64,000 nt of DNA, from assembly GCA_024743255.1 (NCBI GenBank), contig JANSWY010000003.1:186001-250000 (forward strand), given 5' to 3'. How positions within the stretch are numbered: the stretch's first letter is position 1; the number at the start of each line of letters is the position of its first letter. This DNA comes from a bacterium. Lineage in GTDB: Bacteria > Bacteroidota > Bacteroidia > Cytophagales > Cyclobacteriaceae. Below, piece after piece: positions 9,384 through 18,858 of this stretch. The notes beneath the pieces are model-generated. The model was not told the DNA's origin. It worked only from the letters and a program-made list of their open reading frames with translations, and made no database searches. A program made the position numbers and the translations under genes.

Positions 9384-12014
9384 CTATCTAATTTGCTGTC
9401 CAATAGAGAAATGGAACTGTGGACCACTTCTTTCTAACTGACCAGGCAATGTATCAAACCCATACCCCCAATCAAGACCTAGTAAACCGAAAGCAGGCAT
9501 AAAGATTCGAACTCCCAATCCAGCCGACCTGAATTGTTCGTAAGGGTTGAAGTCCTGGTAGTTATTCCAATTGTTACCAGACTCAGCAAAAGCTTGCACA
9601 TAAATAGTAGCTGAAGGATTAAGAGATACAGGATATCTTAATTCCATCACAAATTTATTAAACGCAACACCTCCATCAATTCCAGCTTCTACATCTCTAG
9701 GTACAATTGAGTTATTCTCATATCCTCTTAGGCCAATTACATCAGTACCAAGTAAGAAGTTTTGACCAGTAAGACCATCTCCTCCAAGTTGGAATCTTTC
9801 AAATGGTCCAATCCCCGCTTTGCTGGTATAGGAGCCAATGAAACCAAAGTGTACTCTAGGAGCCAGAACCAAGTTTCCTGCAAGTTTCAAGTAGTATTTG
9901 AAATCAAGGTTCCACTTATGATATTCCAGTAACTTATATAAGGTTGCATTATCAGCTGTTGCGTAATCAATATCTCGCCATAGTGAGTATGGAGGTGTCA
10001 TAGCCACAGCTAGTGAAACCTGAGAACCTTGTCTTGGATACATTGGTTGGTCAACACTGTTTCTTGCTATGGTTGTGTTGAATGTAAAACTGTTGGAAAC
10101 TCCACTATCGAAACCTAAAGATCTTCCAAAGTTAAATAGGTTGTATTGAAGGAATGAAATTGAGTTGCTTACAGTAAAGAAGTCATCGGGCCATTTCACT
10201 CTTCTACCCAGAGAAACTGTCATTCCCGCAACCTTAAGAGAACCAAAGATTTCGTTCGTTCTAATATTAAGGTTTCTTTGAACAGAATAATTAAAGTTCA
10301 CACCAAAGGAATTTGGCTTACGCCCACCTAACCATGGTTCTGAAAAGCTTAGGTTGTAACTCTGGAATCTTCTTCCATTTGCCTGAATACTTAGAGCAAG
10401 TTTTTGTCCATCACCGATCGGCAGTGGTCTCCACTTTTCAAAATGAGGAATATTTTTCAGAGAGAAATTATTAAACTGAAGACCTACAGTCCCTACAAAC
10501 CCGAAGGCTCCTCCCCATCCACCGGAAAGTTGTACCTGATCACTTGGTCTTTCTTCCACAGACCATTCTATATCTACCGTCTCATTTACCGGATTAGGAA
10601 TTGGAACTGGATTCACTTTTTCCGGATCAAAGTAACCTAGCTGAGCTAATTCTCTTTGTGTTCTAATTAATTCAGCTCTACTAAATTTCTGACCTGGTAA
10701 TGTTCTTATTTCCCTCATGATCACATGATCATTTGTTCTATCATTACCAGTTACATAAACTTTGTCAATAGTTGCTTGTGCCCCTTCATAGACTCTCATT
10801 TCCAGATCAATGGAATCATTTTCGATACCCACTTCTACTGGCGTTACGCTGAAAAACAAGTAACCATTATCCATATAAAGTGAGCTAATGTCCGGTCCGT
10901 TAGGATTGAAGTTCAGTTTTTTATTTACCAATTCCAGATCATAAACATCTCCTTTGCTGATACCTAATATTCTATCCAAAGTCTCATCATCATGAATATA
11001 ATTTCCTGCCCATTTAACTTCCCTGAAGTAGTACTTATTCCCAGGATCTACAGAAATATCAATATTCAAATGTTTGTCACCAATTCCATATACAGTATCC
11101 GTTAATATTTCAGCATCCCGATATCCTTTACTATTATAAAATGTAATTAAGGACACTTTATCATCCTCAAAGTCGGACTCAATGAACTTATTAGATTTAA
11201 ATATATTCACATTGACGTGTTGACTTAAGTACTCTTTAAGGTCCTGCTTACTCATTTCATGAGACTTAGTCACAAACTCCTTGGCATTTTTGGGTCTGAG
11301 TAGATTCAGACCTCTGGCAAGTAAATCTTTATGAACCAGAAATCGAGGTGCTTCTCCTGTACTTTTCAACTGCTTTCTTAGCTTAGATGATGAGAAGTGC
11401 TCATTTCCATCAAAGTTGATATTTCTGATCTTAACCTTTTTTCCCTTATCAACTGCAATATTTAGTGCTACACTATTTCTAAGTATTGTGTCTCTTTGTT
11501 GCGTGACATTGACATCAACATTTAGAAAACCTTTAGCAACATAGTACTTCTTAACTGTGAGTTCTGTGTTTTTCTCAATAGCATCGGTGAGCACTTTACC
11601 CTTTACAAGATCAATTTTATCCTCTAGCTCTCCTATTTGAGTTTTAGATACTCCTTCAAAAATGAATTTTGTCAGTCTAGGTCTTTCTGTCAGCTCAATG
11701 GTCAACCATATTTTGTTGCCCTCTATTTTGGAAGCGAAAATCTCAACATTTCCAATAATACCTTGCTTCCACAGTTTTTTGATTGCCGTGCTTATTTCTT
11801 CTCCAGGAACTTTAATTTTATCTCCAACTCTCAGTCCTGAAAGGGAAACTAATGCTGTTTGATCTAAATAAGCTGTTCCTGTAACTGCAATATCTGCAAT
11901 CTCATATTCCTTCGGGTTACCATAGTTAATATTTGACTGACTAATCTGGGCTCCAACTTTAAAAGTCAGAATCACCATCATAACTATCCCGAATGCCCTT
12001 TTTGCAATTCTCAT
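9384..12014 (-). CDS. bamA: Outer-membrane protein assembly factor BamA
   Basis: Omp85 protein that folds and inserts beta-barrels in the outer membrane. 876 residues: signal peptide (cleavage near residue 22, VGAQ), POTRA repeats from about 35 to 480 (for example AVTGTAYLDQTALVSLSGLRVGD and YVTGNDRTNDHVIMREI), and a 16-strand barrel to the end. The barrel holds the lid-loop signature GLRGYENNSIVPRD (VRGF/Y-like). It lies between uppS and ompH in the conserved envelope operon. Confidence 0.97.
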   Translation of the reverse strand: MRIAKRAFGIVMMVILTFKVGAQISQSNINYGNPKEYEIADIAVTGTAYLDQTALVSLSGLRVGDKIKVPGEEISTAIKKLWKQGIIGNVEIFASKIEGNKIWLTIELTERPRLTKFIFEGVSKTQIGELEDKIDLVKGKVLTDAIEKNTELTVKKYYVAKGFLNVDVNVTQQRDTILRNSVALNIAVDKGKKVKIRNINFDGNEHFSSSKLRKQLKSTGEAPRFLVHKDLLARGLNLLRPKNAKEFVTKSHEMSKQDLKEYLSQHVNVNIFKSNKFIESDFEDDKVSLITFYNSKGYRDAEILTDTVYGIGDKHLNIDISVDPGNKYYFREVKWAGNYIHDDETLDRILGISKGDVYDLELVNKKLNFNPNGPDISSLYMDNGYLFFSVTPVEVGIENDSIDLEMRVYEGAQATIDKVYVTGNDRTNDHVIMREIRTLPGQKFSRAELIRTQRELAQLGYFDPEKVNPVPIPNPVNETVDIEWSVEERPSDQVQLSGGWGGAFGFVGTVGLQFNNFSLKNIPHFEKWRPLPIGDGQKLALSIQANGRRFQSYNLSFSEPWLGGRKPNSFGVNFNYSVQRNLNIRTNEIFGSLKVAGMTVSLGRRVKWPDDFFTVSNSISFLQYNLFNFGRSLGFDSGVSNSFTFNTTIARNSVDQPMYPRQGSQVSLAVAMTPPYSLWRDIDYATADNATLYKLLEYHKWNLDFKYYLKLAGNLVLAPRVHFGFIGSYTSKAGIGPFERFQLGGDGLTGQNFLLGTDVIGLRGYENNSIVPRDVEAGIDGGVAFNKFVMELRYPVSLNPSATIYVQAFAESGNNWNNYQDFNPYEQFRSAGLGVRIFMPAFGLLGLDWGYGFDTLPGQLERSGPQFHFSIGQQIR

Positions 12015-12021
12015 CTATTCT

Positions 12022-12768
12022 CTAATTCTGAATATTGACTTGTTCACTTATTTTACCAAACCTTCTTTCTCTCTTCTGATAGGATTGGATTGCCTCAATT
12101 AAATGTTCCTTTCTAAAATCAGGCCACAGTACATCTGGAAAATATAGTTCCGTATAAGCCAGTTGCCAAAGTAAGAAATTACTGATTCTCATTTCTCCAC
12201 TTGTACGAATCAACAATTCTGGATCAGGAATCCCTGAGGTATTCATATAATTACTAATGACATTTTCGTCAATATGGTTGACTGACAATTTGCCATTGGT
12301 CACATCTTTTGAAATATTTTTAACAGCTTCGGTAATTTCCCATCTTCCACTGTAATTCAAAGCGAGTACTAGGTTTAGTCCTTTATTATCTTTCGTATCA
12401 TCAATGGCCATTGCAAGGCTTTTTTGAGCCTTACTTGGTAACAAACTAGTATCTCCAATTGAATGTAACCTCACTCCATTCTTATTCAATGTTGGAAGCT
12501 CATCCTTAATTGTCGAAACCAGCAAAGACATTAATCCTTGCACCTCATCCTGAGGTCTCCCCCAATTTTCGGTAGAAAAAGCATATAGTGTGAGATACTT
12601 CACTCCCAACTCAGCACAACCCTCAGTACTTTCTCTCACTGCGGTGATAGCATTTCTATGCCCAAATATTCTGGCAGCTCCCTTCTTTTTTGCCCAGCGT
12701 CCATTACCATCCATTATAATGGCTATGTGTTCCGGCAAATTTTCTTTGTTGAGCAGGTTACTCATCAT
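12022..12768 (-). CDS. uppS: Isoprenyl transferase (undecaprenyl diphosphate synthase)
   Basis: Cis-prenyltransferase making the C55 lipid carrier for peptidoglycan and O-antigen synthesis. 248 residues with the diagnostic MDGNGRWAKKKG at 19-30; D20 is the Mg-binding/catalytic aspartate. RTSGEMRISNFLLWQ and the Y-E-L-Y-F segment are also typical. Two adjacent ATGs (12768, 12765) are possible starts. It is seven bases upstream of bamA and part of the same transcript. Confidence 0.97.
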   Translation of the reverse strand: MMSNLLNKENLPEHIAIIMDGNGRWAKKKGAARIFGHRNAITAVRESTEGCAELGVKYLTLYAFSTENWGRPQDEVQGLMSLLVSTIKDELPTLNKNGVRLHSIGDTSLLPSKAQKSLAMAIDDTKDNKGLNLVLALNYSGRWEITEAVKNISKDVTNGKLSVNHIDENVISNYMNTSGIPDPELLIRTSGEMRISNFLLWQLAYTELYFPDVLWPDFRKEHLIEAIQSYQKRERRFGKISEQVNIQN

Positions 12769-12839
12769 CCCAATGCATCTTCTTTTCTAAAAGCCTACAA
12801 AGTTGACATTTTTTTTACAGAAATAGAACAAATAAAGAT

Positions 12840-13565
12840 TTATTGTCGCATAATTGCTCGATTGGGAACATATGGGAAAGGACATGGGATATCCCAGAGA
12901 ATATAGCTTATTGAAAAACCTGTGAAAAAGTACCAATCTTTATCATTTGGGTTCCCATATTGATAGTTTTTTATAGTTTGATCCCCATCAGAGATGTTAT
13001 CCAGGTAATCAAAAAAGGTTTTTCTGGCACTAAACTCAAAACCAGCACTGAATCTTTTACCTATAAGATGCTTAATTCCAGCTCCAATTGGCAATGCCGG
13101 CTGTATCAGATTATAATTACCATTAGGATCATCAACACCATACATTTTGAATAGACCAAACCCAACCATTAGGTAAGGAGAAAACTTCACTCTGGATTTT
13201 TCTGTTTTATAGTCAAGGAAATGATATTCAAAAGCGCCACTAATTTCTCCAACATTAATATTAAATGAGGCGTTTCTCTCAACTGCAAAAGGATCGATTG
13301 GGTTACTGTCAGACCCGGAAAGTCCACCATAAGTCAATGCAAATCGACTACTGAAGTATGGAGTAAAGTTTAATCGATAAAATAGAGAAACAGCTGGTTT
13401 TGAGTTTGAAATCTGATATCCCCTTATAAGGTCCCCTGAATAGTTTAAAGTTCCAACGCCTCCTCCGTATTCAATAAATTGGGCTTGAGTAAGGTATACT
13501 GTACAAACCAAAAAGAAAGAGGTTAAAATTAACCTCTTTAATGTATTTCTATTTTCGTAATTCAA
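12840..13565 (-). CDS. porG: DUF6089 outer-membrane beta-barrel, PorG-like
   Basis: Predicted small beta-barrel of the DUF6089 family, which includes the type IX secretion component PorG. No ATG is available. A TTG at 13601 would overlap the upstream gene by 35 bases, while a TTG at 13565 sits two bases past that gene's stop, so I prefer 13565 (about 241 residues). It has a hydrophobic signal segment (LILTSFFLVCTVYLTQAQ), then alternating strands with FIEYGGGVGTLNYSGDL, the DUF6089 start. It is paralogous to the gene directly upstream. Which copy is the T9SS PorG is uncertain. Confidence 0.72.
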   Translation of the reverse strand: MNYENRNTLKRLILTSFFLVCTVYLTQAQFIEYGGGVGTLNYSGDLIRGYQISNSKPAVSLFYRLNFTPYFSSRFALTYGGLSGSDSNPIDPFAVERNASFNINVGEISGAFEYHFLDYKTEKSRVKFSPYLMVGFGLFKMYGVDDPNGNYNLIQPALPIGAGIKHLIGKRFSAGFEFSARKTFFDYLDNISDGDQTIKNYQYGNPNDKDWYFFTGFSISYILWDIPCPFPYVPNRAIMRQ

Positions 13566-13566
13566 T

Positions 13567-14640
13567 TTATCTAAATTTCGCTTTTCTCTTGACTCCTCCA
13601 AAAATGTAGGTTAGTCTAATTTGAGTAACGAAAATTTTGTCGGTATCGTCTGGATTACCCCTTACTTCTTGAGCAACACTATAATAATATCCAGGAATTG
13701 TCACTCTGGCATCACCAGAAATGGCATCTATATGTTCTCTACTTCTATCCGCCATTGCTCTTGTCAAATCGTCTGGTAACAATGTAGGGTCCAAATATTG
13801 CCCACTACTGACATCATCAATATAATCGGTAAAAGTATGTCTGTAGCCTAATTCTATTGCGGCATCAAACTGGCTAGGCAATCTTAACTTAAATCCAATT
13901 CCTATTGGAATACTCAATTCAACTCTTGAATATGGTTCCAAGCCAGTACCAGCAACATTCTGACCTTCTGTTCCAAGATCTCTTAAAGAGACCCAGTCAC
14001 CCGCATTCGAAAATTGAGCTGATGCTGGAGAACTTAATGGATCAGTGAAGTTATAATCTGCACTAAAGGTGTTGTAATCTGGGACTCTTCCTTTCGGACT
14101 ATGTGTGTACACGGCACCACCAATAAAAATAAATGGGGTCATAGGAACTCTGGAATTTGAACCTCCTCTGTTGGGAATAATATCAATTTCAACTCCTCCT
14201 GAGACCTCAAATATATCGTTTCTGAAACTTAAATTTCTTCTATAACGTAATACAGCAAGCTCATCTGTAGGATCAGATGAAAAATCAGATCCACTTACCC
14301 TATACCAATTTACTGAAGCTCTTGCCGACATGTAAGGGTTCATTCGATAACCAATAATCCCTCCTATTCCAGGTCTAGTAAATGAAATATCAGTACTCGC
14401 TGCTTTACTAACAGGTGCCAAATCACCAAAATAATTGGCAGCATTTAATCCACCACCAACCCAAGCATACGGTCTGAATCTACCAAAAGATCCACCTCTT
14501 CTCTGCTTGCTGCCTTTGTAGCTAGATATCTTTTTATTCTTACTTCTTCTCCTCTTGTACTTCTTTTGAGCCTCCACTTCGGGAGCCACCATTAAAGCGC
14601 CAATGAGGACTATAATTGTTAAAAGAAGAGACTTTTTCAT
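13567..14640 (-). CDS. DUF6089-like outer-membrane beta-barrel protein, paralogue
   Basis: 357-residue exported protein: signal peptide MKKSLLLTIIVLIGALMVAPEVEAQ, then a very basic linker (KKYKRRRSKNKKISSYKGSKQRRGG, residues 26-50), then a barrel. The barrel start VGGGLNAANYFGDLAP and a later RRNLSFRNDIFEVSGGVE line up with GGGVGTLNYSGDL and ERNASFNINVGEISGAFE of the downstream neighbour, so the two are paralogues. The basic linker is absent from the neighbour. It may act in type IX secretion or envelope structure, by family only. Confidence 0.8.
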   Translation of the reverse strand: MKKSLLLTIIVLIGALMVAPEVEAQKKYKRRRSKNKKISSYKGSKQRRGGSFGRFRPYAWVGGGLNAANYFGDLAPVSKAASTDISFTRPGIGGIIGYRMNPYMSARASVNWYRVSGSDFSSDPTDELAVLRYRRNLSFRNDIFEVSGGVEIDIIPNRGGSNSRVPMTPFIFIGGAVYTHSPKGRVPDYNTFSADYNFTDPLSSPASAQFSNAGDWVSLRDLGTEGQNVAGTGLEPYSRVELSIPIGIGFKLRLPSQFDAAIELGYRHTFTDYIDDVSSGQYLDPTLLPDDLTRAMADRSREHIDAISGDARVTIPGYYYSVAQEVRGNPDDTDKIFVTQIRLTYIFGGVKRKAKFR

Positions 14641-14717
14641 AGTTCGAATTATAATATTCTAATATCAAAGAAAAACAAAAATAGTGATTACCGTTTAAAA
14701 CTGAAGCTAAATCTATG

Positions 14718-15593
14718 TTAATTTCTAAGATCCAGACCCCAATTAAGCTTGTTTCGGAGTGTATTCAGAAAGTTGTAATTGTCTAAATTAACCAATCTTG
14801 CATTAAAATCCTCTTTCCTAACTGAAAGATTTATATCTCCTTCAACAGTCACAGACCTTGAATCCAGGGATGCAAGATAGTTTGGCCCTCTGCTTTCAAT
14901 CTCAAAAGATATGTTTGACTTATTCGATACAATAAGCGGTCTGATATTTAAATTATGAGGACTTACTGGTGTTATAATGAAGTTTTCAACATGCGGAAAA
15001 AGAACCGGTCCGCCACAACTCAATGAGTATCCTGTAGATCCCGTTGGAGTGCTAATCATCAAACCATCAGCCCAATAAGAATTTAAGAACTCGCCATCAA
15101 TAAAGCATCTTACATTAATCATGGAGGAAGTATCTTTCTTCATGATTGCAAATTCATTCAGTGCAAAATTATGTCCTTTGAATATCTCTCCCCCACTGTC
15201 CAGATGTAATAATGTCCTTTCATCAATCGTGTACTGATTATCAAACAACAAATCAAATGCTCTTTCTATATCGTTTTTACCTACTGTTGCAAGAAATCCT
15301 AATCTCCCAGTATTGATACCCATAATTGGAGTTTCCTTCGAACCCACATATGTCAAAGTCTCCAATAAAGTCCCATCGCCACCAATACTTAAAACTACAT
15401 CAATATTTTGCGGGAAATTCGATAAGCCAAAAACAGGAAAATGTGAAAAATCAACAGATTTCGCATGATTAGTGGTAGAAAACTCTTCAGACACAAAAAC
15501 CTCAGCATTTCTGTTATGCAGTTCCTTGAAGATCTGATTTATGTATGGAGATACTTCGGCACTGTAAGCCCTACCATGAACCGCGATTTTCAT
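14718..15593 (-). CDS. nadK: NAD kinase
   Basis: ATP-dependent NAD kinase, the source of NADP. 291 residues, normal length. GGDGT lies at 71-75, NEFAIMKKDTSSM marks the NAD-binding region, and TPTGSTGYSLSCGGP is the conserved glycine-rich segment. It sits in the conserved Bacteroidota order between the CBS-ACT gene and the DUF6089 genes, with a 77-base gap downstream. Confidence 0.97.
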   Translation of the reverse strand: MKIAVHGRAYSAEVSPYINQIFKELHNRNAEVFVSEEFSTTNHAKSVDFSHFPVFGLSNFPQNIDVVLSIGGDGTLLETLTYVGSKETPIMGINTGRLGFLATVGKNDIERAFDLLFDNQYTIDERTLLHLDSGGEIFKGHNFALNEFAIMKKDTSSMINVRCFIDGEFLNSYWADGLMISTPTGSTGYSLSCGGPVLFPHVENFIITPVSPHNLNIRPLIVSNKSNISFEIESRGPNYLASLDSRSVTVEGDINLSVRKEDFNARLVNLDNYNFLNTLRNKLNWGLDLRN

Positions 15594-15614
15594 TTTGGTC
15601 GGAGATTAGGAAGA

Positions 15615-16280
15615 TTATATCTTTAAATACTTTAGTAAGCTATCAAGCCTATCCTTTTCAGATCCATCTTGTGATGCTTCGTTGAACCTAGCTTCTATTG
15701 AATATCCGAAACGTTCCAAAGTGGCAATGATATGATTGACTTCTTCTTTGTTGATTTTCAATGTGAGCTTGATCTTATTCGGGTCATCCTGATCAGCAAT
15801 CACATATGAGGACAATATCTTTGCCTCATTAGACTCAATAAGTCGACTCACTTCAGACAAAGAATAATCAACGGCATTCAAAGACAAAACTAAAATTGCG
15901 CCTGGACTTCTGACTGAGGACGTGTTAGCAAATGCTTCAACTACATCCTCAATTGCAACAACTCCCAGGTAATTTTCTTCTCCATCAAGTACGGCAATCA
16001 AACTCACTTCTTCTTTGTTTGACAATTTCAGAAGTTCATAATAGTGTTGGTTTTGATCAATTACAGCATCCTGCCCGTCGAGTTGATATTCTTCAACAAG
16101 TTCAAGCATTTGATCGCCTCTAAAAAGTATTTCTTCTGTAATCAAACCCAGATAGTTGCTTCCTTCAATTACAGGAAGCTCGGAAGTCCTCAGTTCTTCC
16201 ATCCACTGTTTAGCCTTTACTACCTTATCAGTAGGATGAAGTGGTGGAATCAAATAATTTATGAGGTCCTTCGCTATCAT
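15615..16280 (-). CDS. CBS-pair protein with C-terminal ACT-like domain
   Basis: 221-residue cytoplasmic protein. Two CBS motifs occupy residues ~1-125 (LIPPLHPTDKVVKAKQWMEE ... SEVS), which in other proteins bind adenine nucleotides or SAM. The remainder (about 130-205; GAILVLSLNAVDYSLSEVSRLIE and the KLTLKINKE strand) resembles an ACT fold. This architecture is regularly found upstream of nadK in Bacteroidota and may sense nucleotide or amino-acid status; the ligand is not known. It ends 21 bases before nadK. Confidence 0.85.
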   Translation of the reverse strand: MIAKDLINYLIPPLHPTDKVVKAKQWMEELRTSELPVIEGSNYLGLITEEILFRGDQMLELVEEYQLDGQDAVIDQNQHYYELLKLSNKEEVSLIAVLDGEENYLGVVAIEDVVEAFANTSSVRSPGAILVLSLNAVDYSLSEVSRLIESNEAKILSSYVIADQDDPNKIKLTLKINKEEVNHIIATLERFGYSIEARFNEASQDGSEKDRLDSLLKYLKI

Positions 16281-17033
16281 TTAGTTTAAATTAGATAAAA
16301 ATTCTTTTGTAATAATATTGAACTTTTGTGGATGTTCCATCATCGGTGCATGACAACATTTATCAATGAACCTTAGTTGAGAGTTTTCAATAAGCTTATT
16401 GAACTCATGGCCAACCATAGGAGGAGTTATTGTGTCGTTCAATCCCCAAATCAATAACGTCGGGCACCTGATTTTAGTTATTTCAGATGCCAAATTATTT
16501 CTTTGTGCTGATTTAGCTATCGCAACAATTCTTAATGCCTTCGGGATACTTTTAGTTGTTTCAAATACCTCATCTACTAATTCTTTAGTAGCAGTATTTG
16601 GATCATAAAAAGTATATCTTACTCTTTCATCAATGTAATCATAGCTTCCTCGTCGTGGGAATGAACCACCCATTCCATCTTCAAACAATCCTGAACTTCC
16701 TGTCAAAACCAATGACTTGACCTTATCAGGATTTCCCAATGTATATAAAAGCCCTATGTGCCCGCCAAGTGAATTTCCAACAACGTTCAAATCTTCAAGG
16801 CCCATTTCTTCAACAAATTCCTCGACAAATTTTGTTAAACCTTCAAGCCCTGCTTGCTTGATCGGCATAGTATATATTGGAAGCATCGGAATGATTACTC
16901 TGTGTGTCTTTGAAAATTCTCTGACTACTCCGTCCCAATTGCTCAATGCTCCAAATAATCCATGAAGTAGAATTAATATCTCTCCACTACCTTCATCTAT
17001 ATAGCTAAATTCTTTCTTTTCCTTAATCTCCAT
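16281..17033 (-). CDS. Alpha/beta hydrolase
   Basis: 250-residue serine hydrolase fold. The oxyanion HGLFG is at 24-28, the nucleophile elbow GNSLGG has S88, and D200 (WGLNDTITP) and H228 (CCHAPMMEHP) complete the triad. No signal peptide. It abuts the CBS-ACT gene directly, so it is cotranscribed in the envelope operon. Substrate unknown; small-ester or C-C hydrolase families look similar. Confidence 0.88.
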   Translation of the reverse strand: MEIKEKKEFSYIDEGSGEILILLHGLFGALSNWDGVVREFSKTHRVIIPMLPIYTMPIKQAGLEGLTKFVEEFVEEMGLEDLNVVGNSLGGHIGLLYTLGNPDKVKSLVLTGSSGLFEDGMGGSFPRRGSYDYIDERVRYTFYDPNTATKELVDEVFETTKSIPKALRIVAIAKSAQRNNLASEITKIRCPTLLIWGLNDTITPPMVGHEFNKLIENSQLRFIDKCCHAPMMEHPQKFNIITKEFLSNLN

Positions 17034-17075
17034 TTTTATGTAAAAGGGCTAATATGGGTTAATATACTTAATTAT

Positions 17076-17627
17076 TTAAAGAATGGAAGTAAAGTATTTG
17101 TTATCCTTAAAGTCCATTTCCTGAAAAGGCCTTAACCAATCCTTTAAGGCAGGGATCACAACTGAGACCCATTCAAAAACTATTGGGGCAATAGGTTCAA
17201 GTATTGGAAGTATAGTTGATCCCTCTGCATAATCCTCGGAAAACGTGAGGCCAACATAAGAAAACAACCAAACAACTGTACTTATAAAAAATCCCCATTT
17301 TATGACCCCAAAAATTAATCCGGCGATATTATCTAAGTCTCCGAGCAAGGTCATATCGATTATTTTCTTCAAAAATTTACCTAAAAGTGTAAGCACTAAA
17401 ATGACCACAACGAATAGACAGAAAAAAACAATCAATGGTATGAAGGTCTCGTGTTCAGGATACCGTTCAATGAAATAGGCACTTAAGCTTCCTGAAAAAC
17501 TGACAGCAGCTATAATAGCGACAAAAAAAGAAAAGAAGCCAATTATACTTAGCAACAAGCCAGTTTTAAATCCTCGGTATGCTCCAAACCCAAGAACAAT
17601 CAGAATTAATATATCGACTAAATTCAA
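17076..17627 (-). CDS. CvpA family membrane protein
   Basis: 183-residue inner-membrane protein with four hydrophobic helices. The N-terminal NLVDILILIVLGFGAYRGFKTGLL is the CvpA signature. Family members are linked to colicin V production and envelope integrity in proteobacteria. The start overlaps the yqeY stop by four bases, implying translational coupling. Confidence 0.9.
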   Translation of the reverse strand: MNLVDILILIVLGFGAYRGFKTGLLLSIIGFFSFFVAIIAAVSFSGSLSAYFIERYPEHETFIPLIVFFCLFVVVILVLTLLGKFLKKIIDMTLLGDLDNIAGLIFGVIKWGFFISTVVWLFSYVGLTFSEDYAEGSTILPILEPIAPIVFEWVSVVIPALKDWLRPFQEMDFKDNKYFTSIL

Positions 17628-18076
17628 TTACTTAAGAGTTCTTTAACAATGCCAGAAATGATTTTCCCATCCGCTTTTCCTGCCAGCTTCTTGGTAGCAA
17701 TACCCATTACTTTTCCCATATCTTTCATTGATTCAGCCCCTACCTGGGAAATGATACCCTGGATCTCTGATTTTACCTCCTCCTCTGATAATTGCTTTGG
17801 TAAGTACGCTTCGATAATAGCAATTTCTGCTCTCTCTACTTCTGCAAGGTCATCTCTACCTTGTTGTTCATATACACCTAATGAGTCTTTTCTCTGCTTG
17901 ACAGCTTTGGTTAGGATTTTCATTTCTGAATCTTCCGTGATTTCTCCGGAACCACCTTTCTCAGTTTCTGCTAATAATATAAGAGATTTGATTGCTCTTA
18001 ATGCTCTTAGCTTATCTTTGTCCTTGGCAAGCATTGCTTGCTTTATGTCAGCTTCAATTTGTGATTTTAAGCTCAT
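17624..18076 (-). CDS. GatB/YqeY domain protein
   Basis: 150-residue YqeY-type protein: a helical domain (LKSQIEADIKQAMLAKDKDKLRALRAIKS) followed by the tRNA-binding-like GatB tail (ESMKDMGKVMGIATKKLAGKADGK region). It may assist amidotransferase or aminoacyl-tRNA steps; exact role unknown. It is the first gene of the minus-strand operon, with a TAnnTTTG promoter box 38 bases upstream, divergent from pdxJ. Confidence 0.92.
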   Translation of the reverse strand: MSLKSQIEADIKQAMLAKDKDKLRALRAIKSLILLAETEKGGSGEITEDSEMKILTKAVKQRKDSLGVYEQQGRDDLAEVERAEIAIIEAYLPKQLSEEEVKSEIQGIISQVGAESMKDMGKVMGIATKKLAGKADGKIISGIVKELLSN

Positions 18077-18113
18077 AGATATATTAATTGATTTGATCGA
18101 TTATTAAAGTCAG

Positions 18114-18121
18114 CAAAGTTA
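18114..18121 (-). promoter_or_regulatory. Bacteroidota -7 box for the yqeY-to-ompH operon
   Basis: Minus-strand TAACTTTG matches the TAnnTTTG consensus exactly and lies 38 bases upstream of the yqeY ATG. No convincing -33 element is visible at the expected spacing. Confidence 0.5.
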
Positions 18122-18144
18122 TACTTAAAGATCAATTTTACTAA

Positions 18145-18858
18145 ATGACCCGACTAAGTGTAAATATCAACAAATTCGCCACTATAAGAAATGCAAGAGG
18201 CGGTAATAATCCAGATGTATTAAAGGTTGCCAAAGATTGCGAAAAATTTGGTGCGCAAGGTATCACTGTACATCCAAGACCAGATGAAAGACACATAACA
18301 TATAAGGATGCGGTTGGTCTAAAGGATTTGGTAACAACAGAATATAATGTTGAAGGTTATCCAGACATGAGGTTCCTTGATATTCTGGAAAAAACAAGGC
18401 CAGCGCAAGCAACTCTTGTTCCAGACACCCCAACAGTCCTAACTTCAAACGCTGGGTGGCACACCATTGAACATCAGGATTTCCTAAAGTCTGTGGTTTC
18501 TGAAATAAAATCAATGGGAATCAGAGTATCAATTTTTGTAGACCCTAGCGTGGAAATCGTCTCAGCAGCGAAATCGATTGGTGCCGATAGGATAGAGTTG
18601 TATACAGAACCATATGCCACCAAATTTCATGAAAATCGAGAAGACGCGATAGCGCCATATATTGCTGCCGCTCAAAAGGCAGTAGAAGTTGGACTTGGCA
18701 TCAACGCTGGACACGATTTGGATTTAGAAAATTTGAAATACCTAAAAGAAAATATACCTGGGTTAGATGAAGTGAGTATTGGGCATGCTCTGGTCTGTGA
18801 TGCACTTTACTACGGACTGGAGAACACAATTCAAATGTATCTTAGAGAACTTTCATGA
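18145..18858 (+). CDS. pdxJ: Pyridoxine 5'-phosphate synthase
   Basis: PdxJ condenses 1-deoxyxylulose 5-phosphate with 3-amino-2-oxopropyl phosphate to make vitamin B6. 237 residues, normal. The family start RLSVNINKFATIRNARGG, the loop ITVHPRPDERHI and the phosphate-binding GLGINAGHDLDLENL are all visible. It opens a plus-strand unit whose next gene overlaps by four bases, and it is divergent from the envelope operon. Confidence 0.97.
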   Translation: MTRLSVNINKFATIRNARGGNNPDVLKVAKDCEKFGAQGITVHPRPDERHITYKDAVGLKDLVTTEYNVEGYPDMRFLDILEKTRPAQATLVPDTPTVLTSNAGWHTIEHQDFLKSVVSEIKSMGIRVSIFVDPSVEIVSAAKSIGADRIELYTEPYATKFHENREDAIAPYIAAAQKAVEVGLGINAGHDLDLENLKYLKENIPGLDEVSIGHALVCDALYYGLENTIQMYLRELS

